This document shows, piece after piece, positions 28,801 through 42,894 of a DNA stretch of 64,000 nt. The stretch spans positions 392,001 through 456,000 of the forward strand of contig JAANDG010000003.1 in NCBI GenBank assembly GCA_036852015.1. The letters are read 5' to 3'. This stretch comes from Pelodera strongyloides. Lineage: Eukaryota; Nematoda; Chromadorea; Rhabditida; Rhabditidae. The position numbers and the translations under genes are program-made. The notes below the pieces were generated by a model. That model was not told where the DNA came from. It was given only the letters and a program-made list of their open reading frames with translations, and did not search any database. Numbering within the stretch: the stretch's first letter is position 1; each line of letters opens with the position of its first letter.

Positions 28801-31410
28801 AAAAAATAAAAGTTAGATCACTGATTCCGAGCACCCTATGTAAGGCCTCAATTCGGGCTCGCCAAAGAAAAATGCAATTTTCGCTTATCCGTTCAAAAAC
28901 GATCTTACTAATTTTATGGTCTTTCATCCTTACATTGGCCCTCAATACTTATACAAAAGAGATTTTTGTGAATTTTGTGAACACCATTTTTATGTGAAGT
29001 TTCTTAGAAAACACAATATGCTATCAATTCAGGAGCATCGACAACAATATCTCGGAGTCGGAGGGGAATTGCAAATAACTTTCAATACCTTCATTTTGAT
29101 GAAAAGTTCTGACGAATGTGACGTATAGGTGATGTTCTCCGCCTGATCACAACGCACGTATTGTGGTATGCCGGAGACGTTGGACTTGCCCGAATAAAGC
29201 TGAACTCGAGAGTAGTATTAAATAATCGAGAGAGTAGTAATAAAATCGAGAGTAGTAAAATCGAGAGTAGTAAGGCGAACTACCTGAAGGTTTTTGAAAC
29301 GTATCGTGAAAAGCTGCGTTTTTGTGTATTTATGCTAAGCGGGGTCGAATAGGGGTCGTTTTTATGTTAATTTATACTAATTTGCATATGTTGCATAAAC
29401 TGAAGATGTCCACGATGCGTTTCAAAAAGCGGCCGGTATTTCGCTTTAATCAACAACAACTGCAAAACCCAATGATCGTTTCGTTATTTGACAAAGCACG
29501 TGGTTTTAAGCCTTACAAATAATAAATTATAACGGACTATGATCTAAATCTAAAAGTAGTTTGGCATAATACTAATTTTTGGACTCAGTTTTATCCATTC
29601 TTGAAAGTGAAGGTACCCCCAGGAAACAACACGAGGGAAGTGGTATTTCAAAAGTTACCCCAATTCCTTCAAAAGCTTCCTTTTCTGCATCACACGGTTC
29701 ACTTTGATCACGGTAGATTGCAAGCTTTAAGATACTGAAATAATATATAAAAAGTACATTTTTTGTGTGTATTTCACACAAAGATTTCAGCGTCGGAAGG
29801 CAAACAAATTTTATAAAATGAAAATCTCACCTTTTTCCTATTGGTTTGTTTCATATGCTATTTATATCGAACAATCAGAAAGACCACTCATATTTTTAGA
29901 AATTATCTACAAGGCAATTTTCCCATGTGTATCGTCAATGTTATCGCCAATAAACGGATAAAAATACCAACTTAAGCTTGACAACGTATCCTGGTGGAGC
30001 ATCAGCTACCCAGTTGCATTCCGCGTATTTAGCATTTTCAGCCAGATCGCCTTTGGTAACAACCACCTCTTGTCCATCGTGCAGTTCTCCACCGCAGCCT
30101 AGAAATTACGAAAATCAGAAGAACCGTGTCGAACATGAACTTCTTATGAGGCCTTTCCTTCAAAAAACGGGGTGAGAAAAGATTGAGCATTGTAACTACA
30201 TATTTCGTACTTACGAGCCGCCGAAGCCGAAATATACACTAGTCAACGATCCGGAGCTAGATTGATTTCCCTTTTGACGATAAATATATAGAAATACGCG
30301 ATCCCAATTTCCAGGACGTTATATAAGTGTTCATTATAAACTTCTATTAAAATATAATATTTATCATGACAAAAAAAAGTCATGTTGACTGGAAAAACCG
30401 ACCCAGTGTTCTCCATGAAATCCAGAAATTATTCGTCTCCAACTGTGAAGCGTAGGTAAGGTGAGCCTCGTTACCGGACGTCTAAAATGAGAGTATAACT
30501 GCGGACGGCTGATGAATATAACACCACAACGCACACCACAAAATTCGACGGGGATCGAAATTCGACATCTTGGTTTTGAATTTTGAGTTACTTAATTGTG
30601 ATATTAGTTCGGCCCCTTGTCAGAACAAACCGTTGTGAAGCATGTTCGTCTTAGGTATCCATTTGGTTACGTGTGCCTGTTCGATACATGTGATCAATAA
30701 ACACATTATTGGTTTGCAACCAATATAATACCTTGATTTGTAGTGGTTCGCCGAGCTCCGTACAAAATGTGCTCATTTGGTTCGTCACATTGACACCGTT
30801 ACTTGTTGACACGTCGGCTGAGGCAAAGTCATCGGGGTCGATTTTGAGATAGCTGAAATTCCAGAGAATCTAGGAAAAGCTTATCACTATGTTATTGTAG
30901 GTCGTCGAGTTTTGAATGTTACGGAATTACTGGAATTGGGATAGTAAAGACTTCAGACTTCAGGCACCGTAGGAACCATAGGAACATGTCTCGTTACGGT
31001 GCTAATTGTATGTCTGGTAGGCTGGTAGGCAAGACTACATTTACACTGAGCTAATATTTGAACTAACGCTTCTCTGCATGTGGACATGCGCGACTTGGAT
31101 TGAACCAAAAACTTGTGAACGGTGATTTGAATCCGGTTTCCGGGCGGAGCCTTGATGGTCCAAGTGCAGAATCTGAATACCACAAAAAGTTAGTTGGTTT
31201 GTTCACGGACTGGTCTAGAAGAATAGCATTTGAGGCTTCTGACCATGAGACATACTTTTTGTGTACTGTTTCAAAGAGGTTTTTACGTTTTTGTACTGCA
31301 GTTGTACACATAGCGGTTATTTACATCTAGAATATCCTTTCTGTTTCGCTCTCGTATCTTATCTCTCTCTCTATCTCTCTATCCGCTTTCTTTCTCCGTC
31401 CCTAACCCTG

Positions 31411-31458
<48 letters not shown>

Positions 31459-34400
31459 GCTCTCTCTAGCAAGAATCCGAGAATCGGCAATACAGGATTT
31501 CTAAGGTTTTAGTGAATGAGCTTACTTGTTGCCAAAAGTCTCGCTACCATAACCTGGAGATTGAATCGAACCGGTGAAATCGGTCAGGACAATATCCTTG
31601 CAAACTGAAGCGAATAGTTACAGTAACCAAATTATTAGAAATAAAAATAGTTATGAACCCTGGTCCCTTAGTTATGTTATTGAGGTCTATTTTTTATTCT
31701 AGTTCAAGCACATTTGCATATGATGCATAAGAAAACAGCGTTTCAAAGGCCGGCCGGAATTTCGCTTTAAAGTGACGCGGTCACCGTTTTGTCCCTTAGG
31801 TACACTTGTGTTTCGGAAAAATGTTTTGCATGAAAAACGGCATAAATAAATAAATAAACATAAGGGATAAAACGGTGACCGCGTCCTTTTAAGTAAGAAT
31901 GCTTTACTACGTTTCAAACACACGACAACTACAGTTCATTGCCAATGTGAGTAATTAATTTTTCACTGTTCCCCTTGTATTTATACAAAATTCTTCCTGA
32001 AATATATCTACGTGTACTAGTGTTTTTTTCTTTTCCTTCTTCGTTTATTTAGGCAAAAAAATATAATAAGACGCAACATACTTGCCTTCATATAAACTAT
32101 GAATATCGTCTCAATAACGCAATTTCCTAAGCATTTGTTTCCATGCCAGCTTGCACTACAACGCGACACTTTAGCCGGTGCGCGGTCGATAAAAAAATGG
32201 GTGGGCCCAGGTGTGGCGGCCCAACCTTTCGGAACTGTCCAGTGTGGGCCTGGTGTAGGCCTGAGGACGATGATCTTCAACTTTTGTGTGCATTTTAGAT
32301 CGCGCACACCACTCGCACACCAGGCCCACACCAGGCGCCCACCTTTTCTGTGTCACTCGAGCCACTTGTTTATGGGCGAAGCGTAGGCGAGGTGTAGGCG
32401 GCCCACCTTTTTCGGGCCCAGTGTAGGCCGCGCACCGGCCAAGTTTCCTCAGTGTGAGTTTACGACTGCTTCCGCGATGACACAAAGAACTTACCAGTGG
32501 TGAAATGAGCCAGAAAGCCATATATAGCTCCGAGTTGGATTCCGCCTTGTTGGTGATACTTGACAGTGAGCAGATTCTTTTCGGAGGTGATCGGTTCGGG
32601 ACTTACAAGTTGAGTACACACGCGGCGTAGAATACGGGCGTCACCGTGCGATCCGTCGAGAATCTAAAAAAATTGTCCTTTTTTATGTTGCAACAGCAAA
32701 CCGTGTAAATATACGTATACAGTAAGATCGTTACTTGTATACGTAACAAACGTGAATCCCGTAATCATGAATTTGTTTCCCCCCTCTTTTGATTTCGATA
32801 CCTCGGCTAATATTGTTCAACACAGTTTGACCTTTGACCTCACAAGGGAAGGGGCGCATACTAGCCGTACACTAATCGATAAGCTAAAGTGTGCTGTAAA
32901 CGTAAACTACAACTTACATCAATATGATTGCTCGCAAAGAGGCCGCAGAATCCATTTGAATCGCCTGACTTCAGGTCGTCTACCATGGAAAGCATCAGTC
33001 GGACTCGATTGCCTGAAAAGAGCTCATACTGAGTGCTGACGCTAAGAAGTTGGACTTCTTTCTGTGCGCGAGTAATGAGCAGTTCTCGTGCAGTTGAACG
33101 GGTTGTTTATCCCAGTTCGTCAGATGCGTATGTCTAGATGCGCATCGGTGACAAGGAAAAAAATAACCTTGTGCCACTGCGATATTCCACACACAGTCCA
33201 GTCCACGAATGTCCTTATGAGGGTACTGTGGGGCGGCGATAGCTCCGGCATAGCCGTCGATATGACCACCACAACCTGAAGTTATTTATTTTTATAAAGG
33301 TTAAAGCTAAAAACCGGCCGGGCTTTGAAGCACATCGAGTACACCACCATTATTATGCAGCTTATGCAAATGAACATAAATTTGAATAAAAAATAGCGCT
33401 AAATTCGAGCAAATTAGCATAAACACGTAAGAATGCAGTTGTCCACGATGCGTTTCAAAAACCGGCTGGTATTTCGCTTTAAGCTCTTGTATGCCTTTTT
33501 CATCAATGATCTTTTCCAATATCTTATATTTGGTTTATTTCTTACGACAATTGGGTTGAGTGTATCGTCAAACGCTTCCAACTTTGAAGCTTATGTAGAC
33601 AGGAATCTGATTTATGCAAGACACTCATCGATTCGGACACAAGCTGCATTTTTTTATAATCCTTCAATATTTACTCACTTGATGGCAGTTCAAGAAGTAA
33701 TGCTATTGTCACCTGCACTAATCATTTCATAGCTGACGTTGAAGAATGTTAAACTGGGATTCTGAGTCTTAATCTTCATGTAGACGCGGTTGCCGTGGGA
33801 CCTGTACGAAACAATTTTTTATTTTTCTAGGTAAGCGAACAATAATCAGAGCTCATATTCATATCTTATTATAACAAAGAGTAACTGTGGTGTGCGCTAA
33901 CACTCTGTGCGGTACGTCTTATATGATTTTAATTGTCGCTCAATCTGTGGGCACTGATTAGAAACTCGATGTTTTTTTGTGGTTCTGATTACAAACACCA
34001 GTTAGGTTTGAAACATTCAGTATTAGGTACGCGGCTCCTACAAAACCTTGGATTGGAACTTGAAACTACATCTACAAAAGTTCACCTCAGTTCTGTGAAA
34101 GGATGCTTGTCGCATACAGTAGAATCACCGTAAAGTCCATGGAAGCCAGGAGAATGCTCGTTCAGCCCATTGCTAAACGAATAATGGCAATCGTTTAGCT
34201 TGCGACTTATACGAGATGTTGGGGGAGTGAGAGATAGAGACAGATAGATAGTGAGCGAGTGAATGAGAGAGAGAGAGAGAGAGACGGAGAGGAGAGTGAG
34301 GCAGGCAGGACAACATAAGTATGCAACGAAAAAAGTATATTCATATTCACAAAGTTGCCTACCGAATCATCAAAGCAGCATTATAGCAGTTGATTTTGAT

Positions 34401-37400
34401 CTCGTTCATCGTAAGAACCACGCGGAATCCAGGAGTAACCTAAGTTATTTGAAGAACGTGCGAATTACATGAGTGGGCGGTAGTAAAATGGAGGAAATTA
34501 AAGAAAATAAACTCTACTTCAAAAGTTTTTCTTCCATAAAGTCGTCTATTCATCTCATTGAGTGTCTAACTAAACCAAATAATCATTATGCTGCCTGAGT
34601 AAACGCTGTGAGGCTAACCAACATAGTTCCTGTGATGATCAGCCCGCTTTTGAAAAAGGACAATCATAACAAGTATGAAGAACATTTTTTACCGCAATAT
34701 GATATTCGCATTCGGGATTCTTCGCCTCAGTGCCATTGTAGACGATTAGTCCAGAAGTTCCAGTAAATGTACGATCACAGTCTTTCAGTATGTCCACGGC
34801 CGTGTATCTAAACCAAATGTTATTCTTTCCATCTATCAGCCAGGCACGGTAATAAACACTGAAAATGTATGCAAATTAATTAGAATACCTAGCTGAAAAT
34901 CCAGTCCCGGAGACGGATCGGTCGCTCTTGAATTCCACGAACATCTTATGACCACTCGATAGTAAGGAGGGAGGCAGAAGAGTACCACAGAACCTGATTT
35001 AGATAATTTAAATTTTTTAAATATTTCTTTTTGTTCTATCATAGTTGTAAGTTGTAAGTATTACGATCTACTAACAATGCCCGATGCTTATCACGACTTT
35101 TAAAGGATAGGACTACCATTGTATAATAGTATAGGACTACCCCTAATATTAATTGCATTTATATTTATCAGGCCAAAAAAAACAAGGCCAGAAAATTCCT
35201 CACGGATAAGTCGTTGATTCGACACAAACTGGGCATGATCACTGCATGTATTTTGTGCTTCTCATGAGCTAAGATTATCCACCTTCTTAGTATTCAAGGT
35301 AAATAATAAACCCGTACTTTCCAAGTATCGTAGTCCGGTCCGAGTCTTTGACCACTACGCTATCATACGAGCAGTCATCATTGGAAACAGCCTCCATTTC
35401 AAAATTGTCGAAGGTCAGCCTCACTTGTCGATTCTAAAATATATATTTTTTATTTAAAGCGAAATATCGGCCGGTTTTTGAAACGCCTCGAGTACACCAT
35501 CATTATTATTCAGCATATGCAAATGAACATAAATTAGGATAAAAATCGAGCAAATTAGCCTAGATACGTAAGAATTCAGTTGTCCACGATGTGTATCAAT
35601 AACCGACCGGTATTTCGCTTTAATTCGTTATTGAGAAGTAAATATTGAGGCGAAACAAACACGGCAAAGTCAAACACTCAGGAACAATCAAAAAAGGTAT
35701 TGATATTTTTAGGAAAAAAAATTACATATGAGACGACGATGGAATCCTCGCAATGCATATGTGGTAGATATTTCTCAGGATAATTTGGACTGCTGATAGT
35801 ACCTGTGGCACCGAACCAAAGGCCTCCGCAACCTGAAATCAAGGGTTCTTGTAACAAACTATGTAGTCCCGAAACAAAAGTGGCGAGCAAGTAAATGTAG
35901 CATTAATATGTGCTAGGATTTTTTTCGCTCCAACGTTGTACCACAATTTTTAAGCATAACCTGCTACAGTACTTTCAATTCTTACGGGATTCGTTACAAC
36001 AATTTAGAATGCTAAACACTTTATGCAAAACGCGGTACTGTAGCACTGATTGTACTCTACAATCCGCACCATCGCCGTGCGCAAAAAAAAAGAGTGCCCG
36101 CCGCAGTGTTGGGAGGGCGAGGGTGTGCCAATCCACTAGGCGCATCCTCCTTTTGGGCCCGGCGATGACGCGTAGCTTCACGTCGTGGCACTTCAATAAT
36201 TATGCTCTCGAGCAACTAAACGTCAAACGGGACTAACCCACGTCCATCATCTCGTACTCGAGGAGAAATCCGGTGTTCAATCGACTGCCATTCGTTGAAT
36301 ACGTTATAACAACGGGTTGATTGCCACTAGTTATGATTACACCTGAAAATTGTGTGAAATAGAAATTCATAAATTTGTATCATTGCTAAAACTACAACTG
36401 TTAGAAAAATGTGCACGCAAAACCCTATTTTCAGATTTCCAATAGAGATTGAAAATAAATCAATTCTTACAAACCTTCTTGAACGAAGGGGAATTTTGCA
36501 CAGTAGTACCTCGCATTCAACTGTTTGTTGTTTTCAGAACCTCCAGAGAACTGAAAATTGTTTTTTAATGAAGAATTGTCTGTCTAATTCACTTTATTAT
36601 TGTGGTTAATGTGCTAATTTGTGCCTATATCTTCAAGTGAAGTACCGCTTTAAATTACTTTTTTTTACCCGCGAAAGGCACAATCAATTCAACTTCGGTC
36701 ACCTCCACGTAGTTTTCCGAGTCGAGATTTTTCGAGAAGAAGCATTGTGCGGTAGTGGCGTCGCGGAGTCCCACGTATTTCACTCTAAACTTGTTTTACT
36801 GAAATCTTCTGCTCGTCAATACATCACTGAACAGCCCATGATAATACGCTGCACACCAAACATATCAGCAGAGGAGTTATCAACGGGTGTTAGTCGTCTG
36901 AGCTGAGCCATAGTATGTTGTACATTACATATGTATGAAATACAAAATACAATCACTATTCTGAACCGCTGTTGGATCTGTTGAGTAGAGAAGCAAATTG
37001 CGCACAGTTATATGCTACATGTGTCCGCTATAAAGAAAGAAGAAGTTATATTTCTAGTTCCCTCCCAATCTTACTCTTCCACTACAGATCATAAGAGAAG
37101 AGAAAGAAACGAGAGTTAGAGGAGGGCGAGATGGATATGAAGGTAATTGGGAAGACAGCCAGATAGAATGACAGAGAGAGAACTTACTTGATCTTGATGG
37201 CATGCTTAGGAGGCGCCACTATCTTATAGGTGCACTTGAAGGGCCTCGAGGCTCGATTCGGATAATTAGCAGAGTGTATCGTACCATTCAGCTCGTTGAA
37301 CACCTTTTCACACACTGAAGATGGTAAACATTAAATTACTGTTTTTCACAATCCATCCACCAAGGTTAGAGCTTATTGTTAGATCCTCCTTTCCTTCCTT

Positions 37401-40400
37401 TTTCATTAATTTTGAACAATTTCATTCATTCATTCATGCTTTGAGCCATCGGACTCATAGCTGATATGCTGGGTTCGATAGCCAGCGGCTGTATATGTTC
37501 TGTCTTGAATTTTCATCCTTTTCAGAGGTTTCCATGTATTCTATTTATTTGCACATATTAGCATACCGTATGCCCAGTCTTGCAAAACTCCAACAAATTG
37601 ATTTTTCAGTCCCGTTACCACATTCGTCACTAAGTGGACTTACCCATGGAGTACTTGAGCCGAAATCCTCTCCCGTTCTTGGCTTCATCCGAATGAAATT
37701 TGACAATTGCATTCGGTTCGTACGTGTAAATCGCTTTTCTTGGTGGATTTTCAGAGCAGTAATCGACGAGGATACGGCTTCCGGCAATTATCTGAAGTGG
37801 ATAATTAGCTTACAGTTAGAGATAATTGTTTCGATATTGAACGAAATGACATTGGGAAAGTAAAAAAGTGCACAAATGAATTTTGAGGCTCTTACTTTGA
37901 CGTAATCCTCTCCACACAGTGTCAAACGACGATTGGCGATAATTCCTGAAACAAAGCATTATTTAGTTGTAATAATAATAAAAATAACGATTTATTTCCA
38001 GTTGCATGATGCTTTCAGTTGATAAAAGGTGATAATACTGTACATGGAAAATCAAAGAAAAGAGAAAATACTAAAGCCGTTAAAGCCGTAAGAAGATTTA
38101 CAGTCACCTGTAGATGCACGGCAACAACATAGGTTATTGTATTTCATTGCGACCTATTCGTTCTTGGCTTTTATTTGCACTAAATTACCATTCCATCCAT
38201 GGTTTTCTACTTACTGTAAGTGATCATACCACGAATTGTAAAAAAAAACGACAGGAAAATGTGACAAAAATAGTTATTTTGAGAGTAAAAATAAAACCAC
38301 TACGGAAAAAAACGAACGTCTGACATCAGCTAGTCGCCACTGTGGCAAGCTGAAACCTCGATAGCCCGCATCAGAATCTGCAAGCACAAAGAAATGGTAT
38401 ATCTAACAATCTAACAACGGTCTACTACGTGAGTTAGCTCAGTGAGTAGTTCATTACTCTGGAAAAATAAAGAAATCATTCATTGGAATTCTTATGGAAA
38501 AGTGCGCAAAGTTGCTTAAATTTTTTGAGTATACCTAAATGTCCTAAATTGAATAGTCCCGATCTACCGTATTTCGGCGAACTTGGCACGTCGAATTCCA
38601 GAAACTCGAACTGAAATTATATTTTTTAACGAAAACAGGTGCATCTGAAATTTTTTTTAAACGAAAGCAGATGCATCAGAGGTTCTTACTCTTTCACTAC
38701 AGATCATCCATTAGATAAAAGGGAGGTACGAAAGTTAGAGATAGAGGGGGCTAGATGGCTAGATGGCATACTTGGAAACCCATATTGCTACGATTTTTAC
38801 TCTATCCAAGTGAATTGAAAAACACATTGGAGCATGAATATCGTCTACACTAACGAAAAATTTGTTAGGTTTTGAAATGATATTTTTATCCATACATATG
38901 TATTCCCACTAGCAGCACGGTGAGAATAAACGAGGTTTTCCAGCACTCCAACAAACTCCTATATAACATGAGTTACCCACGTCGGAGCTCATCCCATTTG
39001 TAAGCCCCTAAACCCAAGTGCGTTCTAATTGAAAGACTACAAACTACAACTAAGAAATACCTTTAAATTATGATCATCGGCAATAGTATCGTTGAACAAG
39101 TCACCGGCTCCCTCAATTTCCCAAGTGCAGTCCGTGTTCGGATAGTAGAGACTTCCAAAGTTGGGCGAAGTGAGCTCACCCTGCAATTGACAGATAATTA
39201 CCATTCATTACATCTAAAACTTGAGCTCACGTACCAATGATCTGTAACGACAAACACCACATGCAATTGACTACGATTATAATAAGATTACCTCAAATGG
39301 CAAGTCACCATCGTTTTTGATCAGTCCACCGCATTCGACTTTGGCTGAAATTTTTTTTTACTATTTAGAAATATAAACATTTTACATTTTGCTCGCACGG
39401 TATTCTGCTACAGGTGCTTGTAATAATGTTTTTTTCTGCTACAGGTGCTCGTAATAATGATTTCGACCCTTTGTCGTCATTATTTGTTGTCATGCAAATA
39501 CATACAAAAACAGCAATTTAGGTTAATTGCCAGCTTAATATTAGCACTCGGTTGATTATAAACAGGTCTCACGATTACTTACGTTTTGCCACCCGGTACT
39601 GTAGTGCAACTCTTTTCCGATCGTTTTTCACATCAATATCTATAAAGAAAACCTGGATTAGACCACCGACTAAGACTTAATAATAAAGGTATAAAGGTTA
39701 GAACATAAAGTAAAAAAAAAAGTTTCATCAAACGGGTTTTGTTAGCCATTTTTTATATATCCATTTGTTGTCTAGAACTACTGTGTAGTGTAGAACTACT
39801 AACAATAAGTGATATATAATCATACCAGCTTTTGGCAATAATTTAATGAAGCCCCATCAAACAGGGTTTGTTTGCCATTTTTTGATATATCAGGTGTAGA
39901 ATAGAACTACTAACAATAAGTGATATAGAAACATACCAGCGGTAAGGTTGAATGATCTGAACATAATCGACAGATAAGGACCGGTGGTTCGAATGGTCTG
40001 CGTCTCATTTGAAGTCTCGCATAGACGAAGAATACGATGGCCAAGTAGATTGACCGCGAACGAGTCGTAAAACTTAAAACATAAATGGTTAATTGAGATC
40101 TACCATGATAGTTGAGGAGATTATTTTGACCTACTTTTATAATGGGTTGCGTATGGTGGTTGAATTGAAAATATTCTCAAAACTTAGCCATGTCTTACTT
40201 GAGAAAATGTGGGCTGCATTATTGACTCTTGATTTCGGAGACAAAAAAAATGTTTTCTGTAAGCTAACGAATCCGAACCTCCAAAGAATTCTCGTCGCAG
40301 TTAACCTTGTCGCCACTCGCCAGCGTAAGCGGTGGTAACGTCAACTCTATTACTCGATTCGGTGGTGCCTGAATGAGATTTATAGCCTGGCATCGAATGA

Positions 40401-42799
40401 ACACTTGCCGGGCCAGTTAATTCCTTGCGTACAGACTTAGCCATCCTGACTCCTAAGCAACAGTCTGGTCTATTGTGAAAAACTTGGCGTGGAGCGGACT
40501 CGAACCGTGTCACTTGCATGGCTAGCTCCTGGCTCCTAGGCAACAATCTGGTCTATTGTGGAAAAACTTGGCGTGGTGAGGATTGCCTCATGCGGCGCAT
40601 CTAACCGACTTACTACGGATAATAACCGTAGGTACTACCATACCGCATTTAATTATAGTTAATTACACTTATTGCTTATTCCACTTACCGTAAGTACCAT
40701 AGTTACTTACATGTAAGAAATAGTCACAGGCAATTGTTGCGCCAGCAGACGTGAGTGAAATGTCGACCGATCCTCGCACACCTTCTTCCAGTTTTGTACG
40801 GAATCCACACTCTGAATTTTTAGATGATTATTTACTATAATAGGGGAAGAAGGTTACATTATCCAACATGAAAATGCCTTCTAGGGTGCCTAAACCTAAT
40901 AATTACTTATCCCCCGCAGGTGTGTGTGTGCTGAAAAGTGAATACATGCTCTATCTTATGAAAAACGACCGAAAAATATTTTAGAACATGATATGTATAG
41001 ATTACCACCCATATATTAATCAAGTTCTCACTCTTTTCAACCAACTCCCAGCGAATTCGGAATGAGCCAAGCTCATCTCCTTGATATCGCAGTGTTATTC
41101 CTTGTGATGATGTCGCCTTGATAGGGTGTGAAGCTGGGGGAGCCTGATAGATTGGAAAAATGTATTAGGCTTAGGTTACTTAGGGATCAGCAAGATAAGT
41201 TAGAAAGGGGCTTATCCTTCGGAAAATGAGCTGAAGTGGAGAACCAGAATACGAGCGCATATGTATATGGCATATTATGTACTACGACTGGTATTTTACT
41301 CAGTCAAAGAAGAGTTTGAGAGAACGAGGTGGAAAGGGAGAGACGGAAAGAGAGGGAGGGAGAAGACAAATCAGAAAGAGAGTGAAGTTGCATACGACCG
41401 CGAATCCGAACATCAATTTACCTTAACACCTGAGAGACCTTCCCCACAGAAGGTAGCGATGAGCACGTCCCTGTCAGATATACCGTCGAAAATCTGAAGC
41501 AAAGAGTCAACTATACAAAAGTGTCAAATCTAACGCATTCCAACCTATAATAAGCAGAAGTTATTATACACTGAGCGTATAAGTATCCGGGCACCCCCAA
41601 ATCTAGCACTAAAAATAACTTTTTGAGAAAATCAACCATCCTACCAAATCGTTTGGGTTTTTGGGTTTTTGGCGGTGCTTGATTTAGTGGTTGCATTAGA
41701 TTTCCACCAGACCTAGTAGAAACACGTTTTTTGGGTGCCCGTATACTTATGCGCTGCACTGTATTTATGACATTAGTGCCAACGCAACAAAAAAAACTTC
41801 AAATCTGTTTTAGTTCTTCAAATCTGCTTTGGTGTTATATCTTATGATGAAGGTATGTAAATTTACCGTCAAATTTCCAACAGTTTTCTCGCAATCGGTT
41901 TTTCCGGCTTCGGTTCCCATGCCCATGCCCTGGAACTTCTCGAACCAGATCTCCAGTTGCTGAAAGTATGAAATATATCAGTTTTCTACGACCGTATTTA
42001 TTGATGGATGTACAAAACATATATGTCTCCTAAAACGCGTTGTACACTCGGAACCACCATTTCTCTGGAGGGAGACAAGTTGTGCAGTCCTTACTTTATT
42101 ACAATAAATATAAATGTTTTTTTAATCGCACTTTTTGTCCTCGGTTGAAATTTTGAAAAACGTCACCAACATAAAATTAAAAAAAAACCTGTTTATTTTC
42201 GGCCATGTTTTCCGGAGCGACCACGATGTCACATTTTTCTGTGGGCGCGCGAAGTCCGACGTCTTCAGGGAAAGAAAATGTTCCAGTGGTATTTCGAATG
42301 TGCATTCCACATGCTGAATTTAACGGGAAAGCTTACTTGTATATAATATAACCAGCCGTTCGAAGAGCCCTACGGGCTCTTCTCCGACTGGAGGAATCGG
42401 CCTTCGGCCGATTGTTACCCTATTTAAAAAAAAGGAATTTCTTCAAACGTAAAAAAGATGTTCATTTACGTTTATGTGGGAACGTATAATATGGTTCTGG
42501 ACTTCATGCAAATTTGCAAATTTGCTATTGCAATTGCTCTTCTATCTCCTATAAGATCCTCCTCCCATAAGCTAGCATAGCTCAACAGGTAGAGCGTTGG
42601 ACTGGGAATCGAGATATTGTGGGCTGCTGTGGGTTCGAATCCCGCCAGCGGCAATGATTTTGTATGCTCTTTCGATCGAAGAATTTTCTTTATGAAGGGA
42701 TTTCGTTGTGCACATAAAAACAAACCCGTGACAAACTCTTCTCCTTTATATAATAAGATATTTGTAAATACTACATAATATTAATCTTCCAAGAGAGAG

Positions 42800-42894
<95 letters not shown>

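Noticed and set aside
42472..42723. Minus-strand ORF with GFEPTAAHN motif
   Set aside because: This is the antisense translation of the tRNA-derived B-box (GGTTCGAATCC), a well-known false ORF pattern.
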